Part shown: in pieces, positions 6,228 to 13,138 of the stretch
How the letters are laid out: each line of letters starts with the position of its first letter
Numbering within the stretch: position 1 is the stretch's first letter
Assembly (NCBI GenBank): GCA_028683685.1
Contig: JAQUHH010000013.1
Location: 1-17,787 of the forward strand
Length of the DNA stretch: 17,787 bases
DNA from: Bacteroidales bacterium
Lineage (GTDB): Bacteria; Bacteroidota; Bacteroidia; Bacteroidales; WCHB1-69
Direction: 5' to 3'
The notes under the pieces: generated by a model
What the model saw: only the letters and a program-made list of their open reading frames with translations
Told to the model about the DNA's origin: nothing
The model's database searches: none
Position numbers and translations under genes: made by a program

Positions 6228-7244
6228 TTAGATGATATCGCACCAGTTATGCTTATCTTCTATTTCGCCATACTGAATTCCTCTAAGGGTTTCGTATAGT
6301 TTTGTAGACCATGGGCCAGGGGTTCCTTCTTTGCCAAATTTGTATGAATGTCCTGTATCTCTGTCTACAATTTCACCAATGGGCGAAATTACAGCTGCTG
6401 TTCCACATGCTCCAGCTTCTTCGAAAGTCGATAATTCATCCACTGTAATATGTCTTCTTTCTACTTTTAAACCCAATTCTTCAGCTATTACTCGTAAGCT
6501 TTTATTGGTTATGGAAGGAAGAATAGATGGAGAATCAGGGGTTACATAAGTATTGTTTTTTATACCAAAGAAATTGGCGGGACCTGCTTCGTCAATATAT
6601 TTTTTCTCTTTTGCTTCAAGGAAAAGACAGGTAGCAAAACCTTCTTCGTGGGCTCTTTCTCCGGGTCTTAAACTAGCAGCGTAATTGCCTCCAACTTTAT
6701 ATGTTCCTGTTCCTAGAGGTGCTACACGGTCATAATCTTTTACTAACTGAGCTCTCACTGGACGGAAACCTTCTTTAAAGTAGGGTCCTACGGGTGTTAC
6801 AAATACCATAAATAGATATTCGTCTGCGGGTTTCACACCCACTTTTTCTCCCGTTCCAATAAGTAAAGGACGAATGTATAAAGCACCTCCTGTTCCGTAT
6901 GGTGGAACGTATTCTTCATTCATTTTTATTGCTTTAAACACTGCACTTTTGAAAACTTCTTCTGTTACTTCTGCCATCATAATTCCTTGTGCAGAGTGAA
7001 CCATTCGTTTCCAGTTTTCACGCCAGCGGAAGATGCGAATTTTTCCATCTTTGCCACGGAAGGCTTTTAAACCTTCAAAAGCCTCTTGTCCGTAGTGTAA
7101 ACAAGTAGCAGCCATGTGCATGGTTATTTGTTCTGATGAGGATACTTCCAATTCGCCCCATTTGCCATCACGATAATAACAGCGGACATTATAATCCGTT
7201 TTAATGTAACCAAATGCTAAACTTTTCCAGTCAATGTTCTTCAT
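6228..7244 (-). CDS. ilvE: Branched-chain amino acid aminotransferase
   Basis: This PLP enzyme performs the last step of valine, leucine and isoleucine synthesis (and the first step of their breakdown) with glutamate/2-oxoglutarate. The 338 residues match a fold-type IV BCAT. HYGQEAFEGLKAFRGKDGKI (50-69) is the substrate-loop region. GTYKVGGNYA (180-189) carries the PLP lysine, Lys183. YIDEAGPANFF (216-226) carries the conserved Glu219 near PLP, and EAGACGTAAVISPIGEI (276-292) binds the cofactor phosphate. Length resembles the larger eukaryotic-like BCAT form common in Bacteroidota. No other ilv or leu genes are adjacent, so it appears to be monocistronic. A TAACTTTG -7 box lies 70 bp upstream. 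Confidence 0.96.
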   Translation of the reverse strand: MKNIDWKSLAFGYIKTDYNVRCYYRDGKWGELEVSSSEQITMHMAATCLHYGQEAFEGLKAFRGKDGKIRIFRWRENWKRMVHSAQGIMMAEVTEEVFKSAVFKAIKMNEEYVPPYGTGGALYIRPLLIGTGEKVGVKPADEYLFMVFVTPVGPYFKEGFRPVRAQLVKDYDRVAPLGTGTYKVGGNYAASLRPGERAHEEGFATCLFLEAKEKKYIDEAGPANFFGIKNNTYVTPDSPSILPSITNKSLRVIAEELGLKVERRHITVDELSTFEEAGACGTAAVISPIGEIVDRDTGHSYKFGKEGTPGPWSTKLYETLRGIQYGEIEDKHNWCDII

Positions 7245-7314
7245 AATGTTATATTTTGTTTTATATATTTCTATTTTGTTTCAATGCTCTAAATTAGAAA
7301 GATTATTTTAGAAT

Positions 7315-7322
7315 CAAAGTTA
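7315..7322 (-). promoter_or_regulatory. Possible -7 box (TAACTTTG) for ilvE
   Basis: On the minus strand TAACTTTG fits TAnnTTTG and would give a leader of about 60 nt. No correctly spaced -33 TTG was found. The rest of 7245-7396 is AT-rich with no clear element. Confidence 0.4.
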
Positions 7323-7396
7323 TTTATTTTAAAAGTTTCTTTTTTGAATGTTAAAAATCAAAAAATCAGATACTTAAACTAAATATATTTTTTTGT

Positions 7397-8014
7397 TTAT
7401 GGCAACAACGTCCAAAAACTAATATCAAAAGGAGATTCCTGATCTATTCTTACAATTCCTTTGAGTGGATGGATATAATATTTAATGATGTATCCTAAAT
7501 TGGGATACGTATATGTGACTTCGAAACAATTAAATCCTCCAGCTACCGTTGCAACATATTCTTCTTTATTAGTGAGTTCTCGTATTTCTGTATCGCTACC
7601 AAAATACAAATTGGCGTCTCGTTGATGAATCTCGCCAATAGGAGCACCAGTTCGTAAAATATAACATGGATTGTTGAAGTTTCGATCGGTTTCAATGATT
7701 CCTAAATGATTAATTTCTAAATAGAGAGTGTCGTAAAAGTGAAAATCTTCGGGGGCATAAAAATGATTATCAATGCTAACAATGTATCGGTCTTCTCCCA
7801 CTTTTTTATAATGAAAATGATATCTAGAATATTGCAAACTTAAAGTTGGACCACTTATGGCATCTGTTTGTCCACCCAGACTATAAGAAGCATTGTCATA
7901 CGCAAAAACATAAGGATTTTCGGGCTTTATGGCTTCCTCAATAGGTTTTTCTTTCGTACATGAAATGAGCAGGAATAAAGCAATAAAGAGAGAAAATAAC
8001 GTGAGGTTTTTCAT
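7397..8014 (-). CDS. Lipoprotein of unknown function
   Basis: A 205-residue protein, taken from the ATG at 8012-8014 because that start gives a clean SPII signal (MKNLTLFSLFIALFLLISC, lipobox LISC, Cys19). An in-frame ATG 24 codons further upstream would bury this signal behind a polar, basic extension. The mature part has no family I recognise. It is rich in aromatic residues and short beta-like segments (RYHFHYKKVGEDRYIVSIDNH up to residue ~95), consistent with a small beta-sheet periplasmic or surface domain, and has only one or two further cysteines. It lies downstream of the S41 peptidase gene on the same strand after a 285-bp gap and so probably has its own promoter. Confidence 0.75.
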   Translation of the reverse strand: MKNLTLFSLFIALFLLISCTKEKPIEEAIKPENPYVFAYDNASYSLGGQTDAISGPTLSLQYSRYHFHYKKVGEDRYIVSIDNHFYAPEDFHFYDTLYLEINHLGIIETDRNFNNPCYILRTGAPIGEIHQRDANLYFGSDTEIRELTNKEEYVATVAGGFNCFEVTYTYPNLGYIIKYYIHPLKGIVRIDQESPFDISFWTLLP

Positions 8015-8117
8015 GTTGGATGGATGTTTGTATTTCTGTTGGAATCTATTTAAAATCAGTTGTTTATTCTTTAAATAAAAATGCAATTTTAAAAGATAAA
8101 TTGAGTTTTATTTTTTA

Positions 8118-8125
8118 CAAAGATA
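8118..8125 (-). promoter_or_regulatory. Possible -7 box (TATCTTTG) for the unknown lipoprotein
   Basis: TATCTTTG on the minus strand fits TAnnTTTG about 100 bp before the chosen start codon. There is no good -33 element. The 213-bp stretch from 8087 to 8299 otherwise shows only a weak inverted repeat (ATTCAT/ATGAAT near 8163-8184). Confidence 0.35.
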
Positions 8126-8299
8126 GTAATCTTAGGATTTTTTCGGTGTAATTATGCTTATAATTCATTCGTTGATTATGAATGTGCAAACAATAGCCAT
8201 GTGTTTAGATGAAAACGTTAAATTATTTGAAAAGGAATTGATGCAAATTTATCTTCTGATTTTTTTAATCTGTCATTCGTGTACAAATCTTAAGCTTTC

Positions 8300-9682
8300 T
8301 TACTTTTTCAGATTTTTCAAGTAATTATACCCCGCTTCTAAAATCTCGTCTCTTCCTTCAATAAATCCTTTTAATGTTGGGTTTATGATGATATCAGGCT
8401 CCACAAAATCCAAGATGCGATTATCTGGATAAATAGATTTTTGGGTGGCAATCATTAAATACCCAATTTTATCTAATTTTACGATGTAGGGTTGTGTACA
8501 GCTTCCAAATGAGGCTTGTCCTATTACAACGCCTGCTTTTGCATTTTGGAAGCTTATCAGAAAAGTTTCACTTGCTGACACTACTGAAGGGGAACACAAT
8601 GCAACAACTGGTATGTCAATTGTTTTGTCTTCTTTTTTTGAGTAGAAAACAATGGTGTCAAAAATATTATTTTTATAGTAATCTTGATATTCAAAGTGTC
8701 TTAGATTTCCGCCCGTAAATTTAGATAAAGCAGTATCTGTATATCCTCCCAATGCTTTATAATATGAGTTGTTTATTCGAACAAGAGCCTTGTAGCTAAT
8801 ATATTCATCTTGCTTTGAGAAGTAATTTACAATTAAATCTCCGATGCTACTTCCTCCTTCAGAAAATCTTAAATCAAGAATGAGACCCTTGCAAGTTTTA
8901 ATTGAATCAATTTTAGATTTAAAAAAATCTACAATATCATTAGACATAAAACCGCCCAGATTCAAATATGCAATATTTTCTTCATTTATTGAAAATTGCA
9001 AATTATTTTTTCCATGCTCAAGATAAAGTGATTCTTTATTTAAATGAATAATTTTGCTTTTGGGGTGTAAATTTCTTGTCAATACTGCTTCTTTAATTTG
9101 CCCATCCATTTGAATGGTTTTAATCTTTACAGTTGAGTTTTCTTTGCCATTTAGTAAGAAGTATGGTTGATAATACTTTTGACTATGATCAAAGAATGTT
9201 AATGGTAATTTGTTTTTGTGAAGATAATCATCAATATTTATATCATCTATTCTTAATATTTTTGAGCCAAGTTGAATTTTATTTTCATTATCTTCGGAAA
9301 TTGAAATGATATAAAAACCATCGTTTAACCACTTAACATAAATATCAGGTCGAGCTATTTTTTGATTTTGGAATTCATAAAATTCGTTTGGAAGAATGAT
9401 TTTTGTATGTCCTTCATAGAGGCGGTTGACCATTGATTCCAATATCTCATAAAATTCATAATCGGTTTTTGTATTTATTATTTTAGAAATGTTTGAATAA
9501 TATAATGAGTCCCAATAATTTTCGTGAAATCTGTCGAAAAAAGGAAAGTTTTCCCCAACTTCTTTCCATATTTTTGAAACAGCAAATATTTTTTCTTCCG
9601 TAGAAATATTATTTTCAGAACGTTGAGGGTAAAGATTGAATATAATTGTTGTTGCTAAAAAAAACAGGATGACTTTTTTCAT
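8300..9682 (-). CDS. Exported S41-family serine peptidase, tricorn/IRBP-like subgroup
   Basis: The 460-residue protein begins with a lysine-led hydrophobic signal sequence without a lipobox cysteine, so it is probably periplasmic or secreted. Residues 80-95 include LYEGHTKI; His92 aligns with the catalytic His of S41B enzymes. Residues 120-152 look like a short PDZ-type segment (FYIISI, then LGSKILRIDD). The S41 core follows: LILDLRFSEGG (267-277) and SPSVVSASETF (364-374), with Ser369 the probable nucleophile. The S41A motif TFGKG reads SFGSC at 391-395, so the lysine of the CtpA-type Ser-Lys pair is absent, fitting S41B. The target is unknown. Family assignment is secure; subgroup is by eye. 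Confidence 0.85.
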   Translation of the reverse strand: MKKVILFFLATTIIFNLYPQRSENNISTEEKIFAVSKIWKEVGENFPFFDRFHENYWDSLYYSNISKIINTKTDYEFYEILESMVNRLYEGHTKIILPNEFYEFQNQKIARPDIYVKWLNDGFYIISISEDNENKIQLGSKILRIDDINIDDYLHKNKLPLTFFDHSQKYYQPYFLLNGKENSTVKIKTIQMDGQIKEAVLTRNLHPKSKIIHLNKESLYLEHGKNNLQFSINEENIAYLNLGGFMSNDIVDFFKSKIDSIKTCKGLILDLRFSEGGSSIGDLIVNYFSKQDEYISYKALVRINNSYYKALGGYTDTALSKFTGGNLRHFEYQDYYKNNIFDTIVFYSKKEDKTIDIPVVALCSPSVVSASETFLISFQNAKAGVVIGQASFGSCTQPYIVKLDKIGYLMIATQKSIYPDNRILDFVEPDIIINPTLKGFIEGRDEILEAGYNYLKNLKK

Positions 9683-9958
9683 GTTTGAATAATTTAATTA
9701 ATTTTCCTTTATGTCTTTGTTCGTCCGATTATATGCACTGGATATTTTTTTGCTTTAGCAAATGTTGTAAATATTGTTTCCAAAAATACTATTTTTTACA
9801 ATAATTTTACGAGATTTTTGTTTTTTTCATCTTGAAATGCAATTTAATTTATAATTAAACATAAATACTTATTAATCAGTATTTTACATAATAGTTCTGG
9901 TTTTCAAAACTAATTGTTTAAAATACTTGTTCGAACAATTTATCATCCTTGATGTTTT
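9683..9958. other. AT-rich intergenic region between dacB and the S41 gene
   Basis: No coding frame or RNA was recognised in these 276 bp. A perfect 12-bp palindrome, TTGTTCGAACAA, lies at 9927-9938, about 20 bp past the dacB stop. Two TAnnTTTG-like boxes occur on the minus strand (TAGTTTTG at 9912-9905 and TATTTTTG at 9788-9781). Either could serve the S41 gene, but neither has a convincing -33 partner. No intrinsic terminator with a U tract was found for dacB. Confidence 0.5.
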
Positions 9959-11449
9959 TTATTCACTTTGGGAAATTGCAAGCATAAGTTGTTCCATAAT
10001 ATCTCGAATGTTTGAGCTTTTAGTGCTAAAATGGTTGATAATAATGGCAAAAGATAGTAGTTCTCCCTTTTTATTGGTAGCATATCCGCCATAAGAGCGG
10101 ATACCATTCATGGTGCCACTTTTTGCCCGAATATTAACTTTTGTTTTTTGTTTTTGAAACAACCGTCTCAAAGTGCCTGATTCGCCTGCTTCTGATAAGG
10201 TTTCATAATAAATATTGAAACATTTTTGGGTGTACATAAAATTGAAAAATGTACATAAAAAATCAGCAGATATTAAATTGTTTCTTGATAATCCACTTCC
10301 ATCTCTAATTTCAATTCCTTCTAAATCTAGCTTTTGTTGTTTTAAAAAGGAGGTCACAACGGAACTTCCTGTATCAAAAGAACCCATCGAAAAACGATTC
10401 CATCCTATGGCTTTAAAAATTGCTTCTGCAAAGGTATTGTGGCTGTTTTTATTGGTGATGTTTACAATCGATTGTAGGCTTGGAGAATAAATGGTATGAA
10501 AAAGAGTTTGCAATTTAGTAGTGTCGATTTCTGAACTATAACTGATTTTTGATAATTTGCCGCTGGTTTGAATTCCGAAAGATTGAAGGGCATTGTTCAG
10601 ATGGTTTATAAAAGTAATTTCGGGTTGTGGGATGGCGCCTTTGACGATAAAGCTTTTCGAGTCCATAGGAACCGTGCCTTCCATTTGACAGTTTCCGTTA
10701 AAATGATCCGCATAGATGTTTACATTATCGCCACTTCTGGGAGATCCCGTTTTTACATTATTTTGGATTTTTACATTGTTTAGTGCGGGCAATATTGAAT
10801 CGATGGTCGCTTTGTTGCCAACCAGACTGCCTGGTTTGAAAAAAACTTGATAAATATTTTCGTTGAAATTCAAAGCAGAAGCTCCAGCCCCATAATGATT
10901 CCCAATATCACCCCATTGCCATGATGGCGATACTTGATGAATGTCAAAAGAAGAAACATCGGCAATGATGGCACCGTCAATTTTGTTTATTCCATTTTTC
11001 TTTAGTTCCTGTGCAATTTCCAAAAAAAGAGAGTCGGCATTTGTAGATTTCCAGCGATGGGAACCAAAAGTAGGGTCTCCGTAGCCTTTTACAATAAGAT
11101 TTCCTTGCAACACAGAATCCATTCCTAGAATGCCATCGTAATAGAATTCTGTTTTAAATCGATATTGTGAACCCAAGCGGACAAATGCAACTCCAGTTGT
11201 AATGGCTTTCATTACCGAAGCAGGAATCAATTTTTTTTTGGCATTGCTTTCAATCATAATTTTGCCGCTTTTTACATTCCGAACCTGAACACTCCAGCTG
11301 CTTTTTGCTAAAATAGGATTTTCTTCCATTTTTTTCAATTCTTCAACCAAAGCTCGTCGCCCGACAGGAATGGATTCATTTTGTTGTCCGAGGATATGAA
11401 ATACAATTATAAAACAAAAAACACACAAAAGGGAAATCCTTTTTTTCAT
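9959..11449 (-). CDS. dacB: D-alanyl-D-alanine carboxypeptidase/endopeptidase (PBP4, peptidase S13)
   Basis: PBP4-type enzymes trim and cleave peptidoglycan cross-links in the periplasm. From the ATG at 11447-11449 the product is 496 residues with a clean signal sequence (MKKRISLLCVFCFIIVFHIL). The active-site triad of motifs is intact: SVMK (Ser78, Lys81), S-R-N (388-390, in DGSGLSRNN) and KSGT (443-446). GDPTFGS, typical of S13, is at 124-130. The length suits the class, with the usual large insert after the SxxK helix. A longer in-frame ATG at 11491 was not used: it touches the terminator of the upstream gene and would hide the signal peptide. Because that terminator precedes it, dacB probably has its own promoter. 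Confidence 0.93.
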   Translation of the reverse strand: MKKRISLLCVFCFIIVFHILGQQNESIPVGRRALVEELKKMEENPILAKSSWSVQVRNVKSGKIMIESNAKKKLIPASVMKAITTGVAFVRLGSQYRFKTEFYYDGILGMDSVLQGNLIVKGYGDPTFGSHRWKSTNADSLFLEIAQELKKNGINKIDGAIIADVSSFDIHQVSPSWQWGDIGNHYGAGASALNFNENIYQVFFKPGSLVGNKATIDSILPALNNVKIQNNVKTGSPRSGDNVNIYADHFNGNCQMEGTVPMDSKSFIVKGAIPQPEITFINHLNNALQSFGIQTSGKLSKISYSSEIDTTKLQTLFHTIYSPSLQSIVNITNKNSHNTFAEAIFKAIGWNRFSMGSFDTGSSVVTSFLKQQKLDLEGIEIRDGSGLSRNNLISADFLCTFFNFMYTQKCFNIYYETLSEAGESGTLRRLFQKQKTKVNIRAKSGTMNGIRSYGGYATNKKGELLSFAIIINHFSTKSSNIRDIMEQLMLAISQSE

Positions 11450-11491
11450 AGAAAATGATTTTATTGCATAAAAATACACAAAATTGAACAT

Positions 11492-11524
11492 AAAAAAAAG
11501 CCATTCCGAAAAATGGCCTTTTTT
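11492..11524 (-). terminator. Rho-independent terminator after the outer-membrane protein gene
   Basis: GCCATT (11500-11505) pairs with AATGGC (11512-11517) around a 6-nt loop, and on the minus strand the stem is followed by eight U residues (11499-11492). It lies about 75 bp past the stop of the barrel gene. The plus strand also has a T run (11519-11524), so some bidirectional activity is possible. Confidence 0.8.
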
Positions 11525-11594
11525 ATGTTTAACTATTTAATCCAGTAAGAAAGTTCTGTGTTTTATTGCGAACACTTTTTAAGGGCAATGAAAT

Positions 11595-13064
11595 TTAAAA
11601 GCGTATTCCCATGGTAAGAACAAAGTTGCTTTGTGCAAATTGTTGGTTTGCTGCGTTTACATATTTGGGAGAATATAAATAATAATCTTCTTTCAACATC
11701 GTATAAATATATGCAAAATCTAAATAAACAGACTCAGATCTGAAACCAATTCCGCCTGAGATGGAAGAACGGGAGGCATCATTTATGCTTGATTTGTATG
11801 GATTTGTATAATATGCGTATCCCACTCTAAGAGCCATGGGCGATAAGTTAAGTTCTCCTCCAGCTCTGATAACGTGTTGAGCTTGATAATTGTTTTTTAC
11901 ATTATTATTTTCATTGAAGAAGTTATAATCTGATGATCTTAAACGGGCAGAAGAGTAGTCAACAAATTCGTAATCAAGTCCGATAAAACCATAATTTTTG
12001 AAGACAAATGCCATATTACCCATTAATCTCAAAGGGGTGTTTATTTCATATTTATAATCGAGAACGTCTGATTTAATATCATATGAAATGCCGTTTACAT
12101 TTGATTTAATATCGCGGGTAAAGGAATCGCTAATTTTGTAGAAGAAAGTAGGTGTGTGAACGGCTGCACCAAATCTGAAAAATTCAATGGGACGATAAAG
12201 GAAGCCAACTTTAAGGTTAACGCCAGAACCATTTGTGGTTAAATTGTCATTGATGATAAAGTTTTTAAATCCATTGATGGTGTCGTTAATATCGTCTTCT
12301 TCGTATTGAGATGATTCTTTATAACTGAAGTAGGGAAGACCTAAAGTAGCCCCAATAAATAATTTATCGTCATAATTTCCAGAAAGAGCGAAATACCACT
12401 CATTCATGGATCCTTTAGTGTTGATGGTTTTTCGTTGTTGTACACCTCCATTTTCAACAGGGCTAGAATATAAGAAATTAATGGTGTCAATTGGGTCAAG
12501 TAAGTATGTTTCGTAAGCAAGCCACGTGTCAAAAGTATTTAGGTTGTCAGGCATATTTCCATTTGCATAATCGCGATATTGGGTCATCAAGGAGTTTTTG
12601 TCGTTAAAGCCTTCAATAACGGTGTTGTTGTTGTAATTTGCCAATCTATTTATACCAAAGCCAAATTGCATATATTTCCATTGTGGTGTTTCTGAATTTG
12701 TGGCTCCGATTTTTCCTGATAATACCACTCCAAGATTGCTGATATTGAAATTGTATTTAAAATCCTCGGCAGACATACCGTTGTATTCAGCCATTGCTTT
12801 GCTATAATGAATGGAAGGGGAAAAACTCATTTCTGATTTTTTATAAATACCCATCGAGGCTGGATTTGTTGAAATTGCTGAAGGGTCTGCACCCACAGCA
12901 CCAAAAGCGCCACCACTTCCTAAAAATCGAGCTGTACCGCCCCAATACATTTGAGAGTAACGAAGAGCTTCTATTTCGTTTTGTGACTTTGTTATGTTGA
13001 GTAGACAAAGCACAAAGAAAAAACTCATTCCAAATTTTATGTATTTTCTTGTTTTCATGGTCAT
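11595..13064 (-). CDS. FadL/OmpP1-like outer-membrane beta-barrel protein
   Basis: The 489-residue product has a Sec signal (basic start, hydrophobic FGMSFFFVLCLL, probable cleavage near residue 28). The Bacteroidota FadL-like N-terminal motif follows: ALRYSQ (33-38), then TARFLGSGGAFGAVGADPSA (44-63) and STNPASMGIY. The rest alternates polar and aromatic residues in beta-strand style and ends in NFVLTMGIRF with a C-terminal Phe, as expected for BAM-assembled barrels. FadL relatives take up long-chain fatty acids or other hydrophobic compounds, but the substrate here is not predictable. Translation may start two codons later (MKTRKY, at 13058). It follows the repeat-rich lipoprotein gene by 74 bp on the same strand, so the two may be co-transcribed. 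Confidence 0.85.
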   Translation of the reverse strand: MTMKTRKYIKFGMSFFFVLCLLNITKSQNEIEALRYSQMYWGGTARFLGSGGAFGAVGADPSAISTNPASMGIYKKSEMSFSPSIHYSKAMAEYNGMSAEDFKYNFNISNLGVVLSGKIGATNSETPQWKYMQFGFGINRLANYNNNTVIEGFNDKNSLMTQYRDYANGNMPDNLNTFDTWLAYETYLLDPIDTINFLYSSPVENGGVQQRKTINTKGSMNEWYFALSGNYDDKLFIGATLGLPYFSYKESSQYEEDDINDTINGFKNFIINDNLTTNGSGVNLKVGFLYRPIEFFRFGAAVHTPTFFYKISDSFTRDIKSNVNGISYDIKSDVLDYKYEINTPLRLMGNMAFVFKNYGFIGLDYEFVDYSSARLRSSDYNFFNENNNVKNNYQAQHVIRAGGELNLSPMALRVGYAYYTNPYKSSINDASRSSISGGIGFRSESVYLDFAYIYTMLKEDYYLYSPKYVNAANQQFAQSNFVLTMGIRF

Positions 13065-13091
13065 TAATTTTTTAGTTTCTTGAATTTATTT

Positions 13092-13122
13092 AAATGAACC
13101 TAATAAGATATTAGGTTCATTT
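13092..13122. terminator. Strong hairpin between the repeat-rich lipoprotein gene and the barrel gene
   Basis: A perfect 13-bp stem (13092-13104 with 13110-13122, 5-nt loop) lies 16 bp past the lipoprotein stop. On the minus strand, the direction of both flanking genes, it is followed by AAATAAATT rather than a U tract. On the plus strand it is followed by TTTTTTTT after one G. It may be a partial terminator or an mRNA-stabilising hairpin for the upstream gene. Confidence 0.5.
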
Positions 13123-13138
13123 TGTTTTTTTTGAAAAA

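Noticed and set aside
8015..8086. Upstream in-frame start adding 24 residues to the unknown lipoprotein
   Set aside because: The polar extension is incompatible with the SPII signal and lipobox that begin at the internal ATG.
8300..9682. S41 gene considered inactivated because the usual lysine is missing
   Set aside because: The frame is intact and the GHT histidine indicates the tricorn-like subgroup, which does not use that lysine.
11450..11491. Upstream in-frame start adding 14 residues to dacB
   Set aside because: It abuts the U tract of the preceding terminator and places a hydrophobic, aromatic extension before a good signal peptide.
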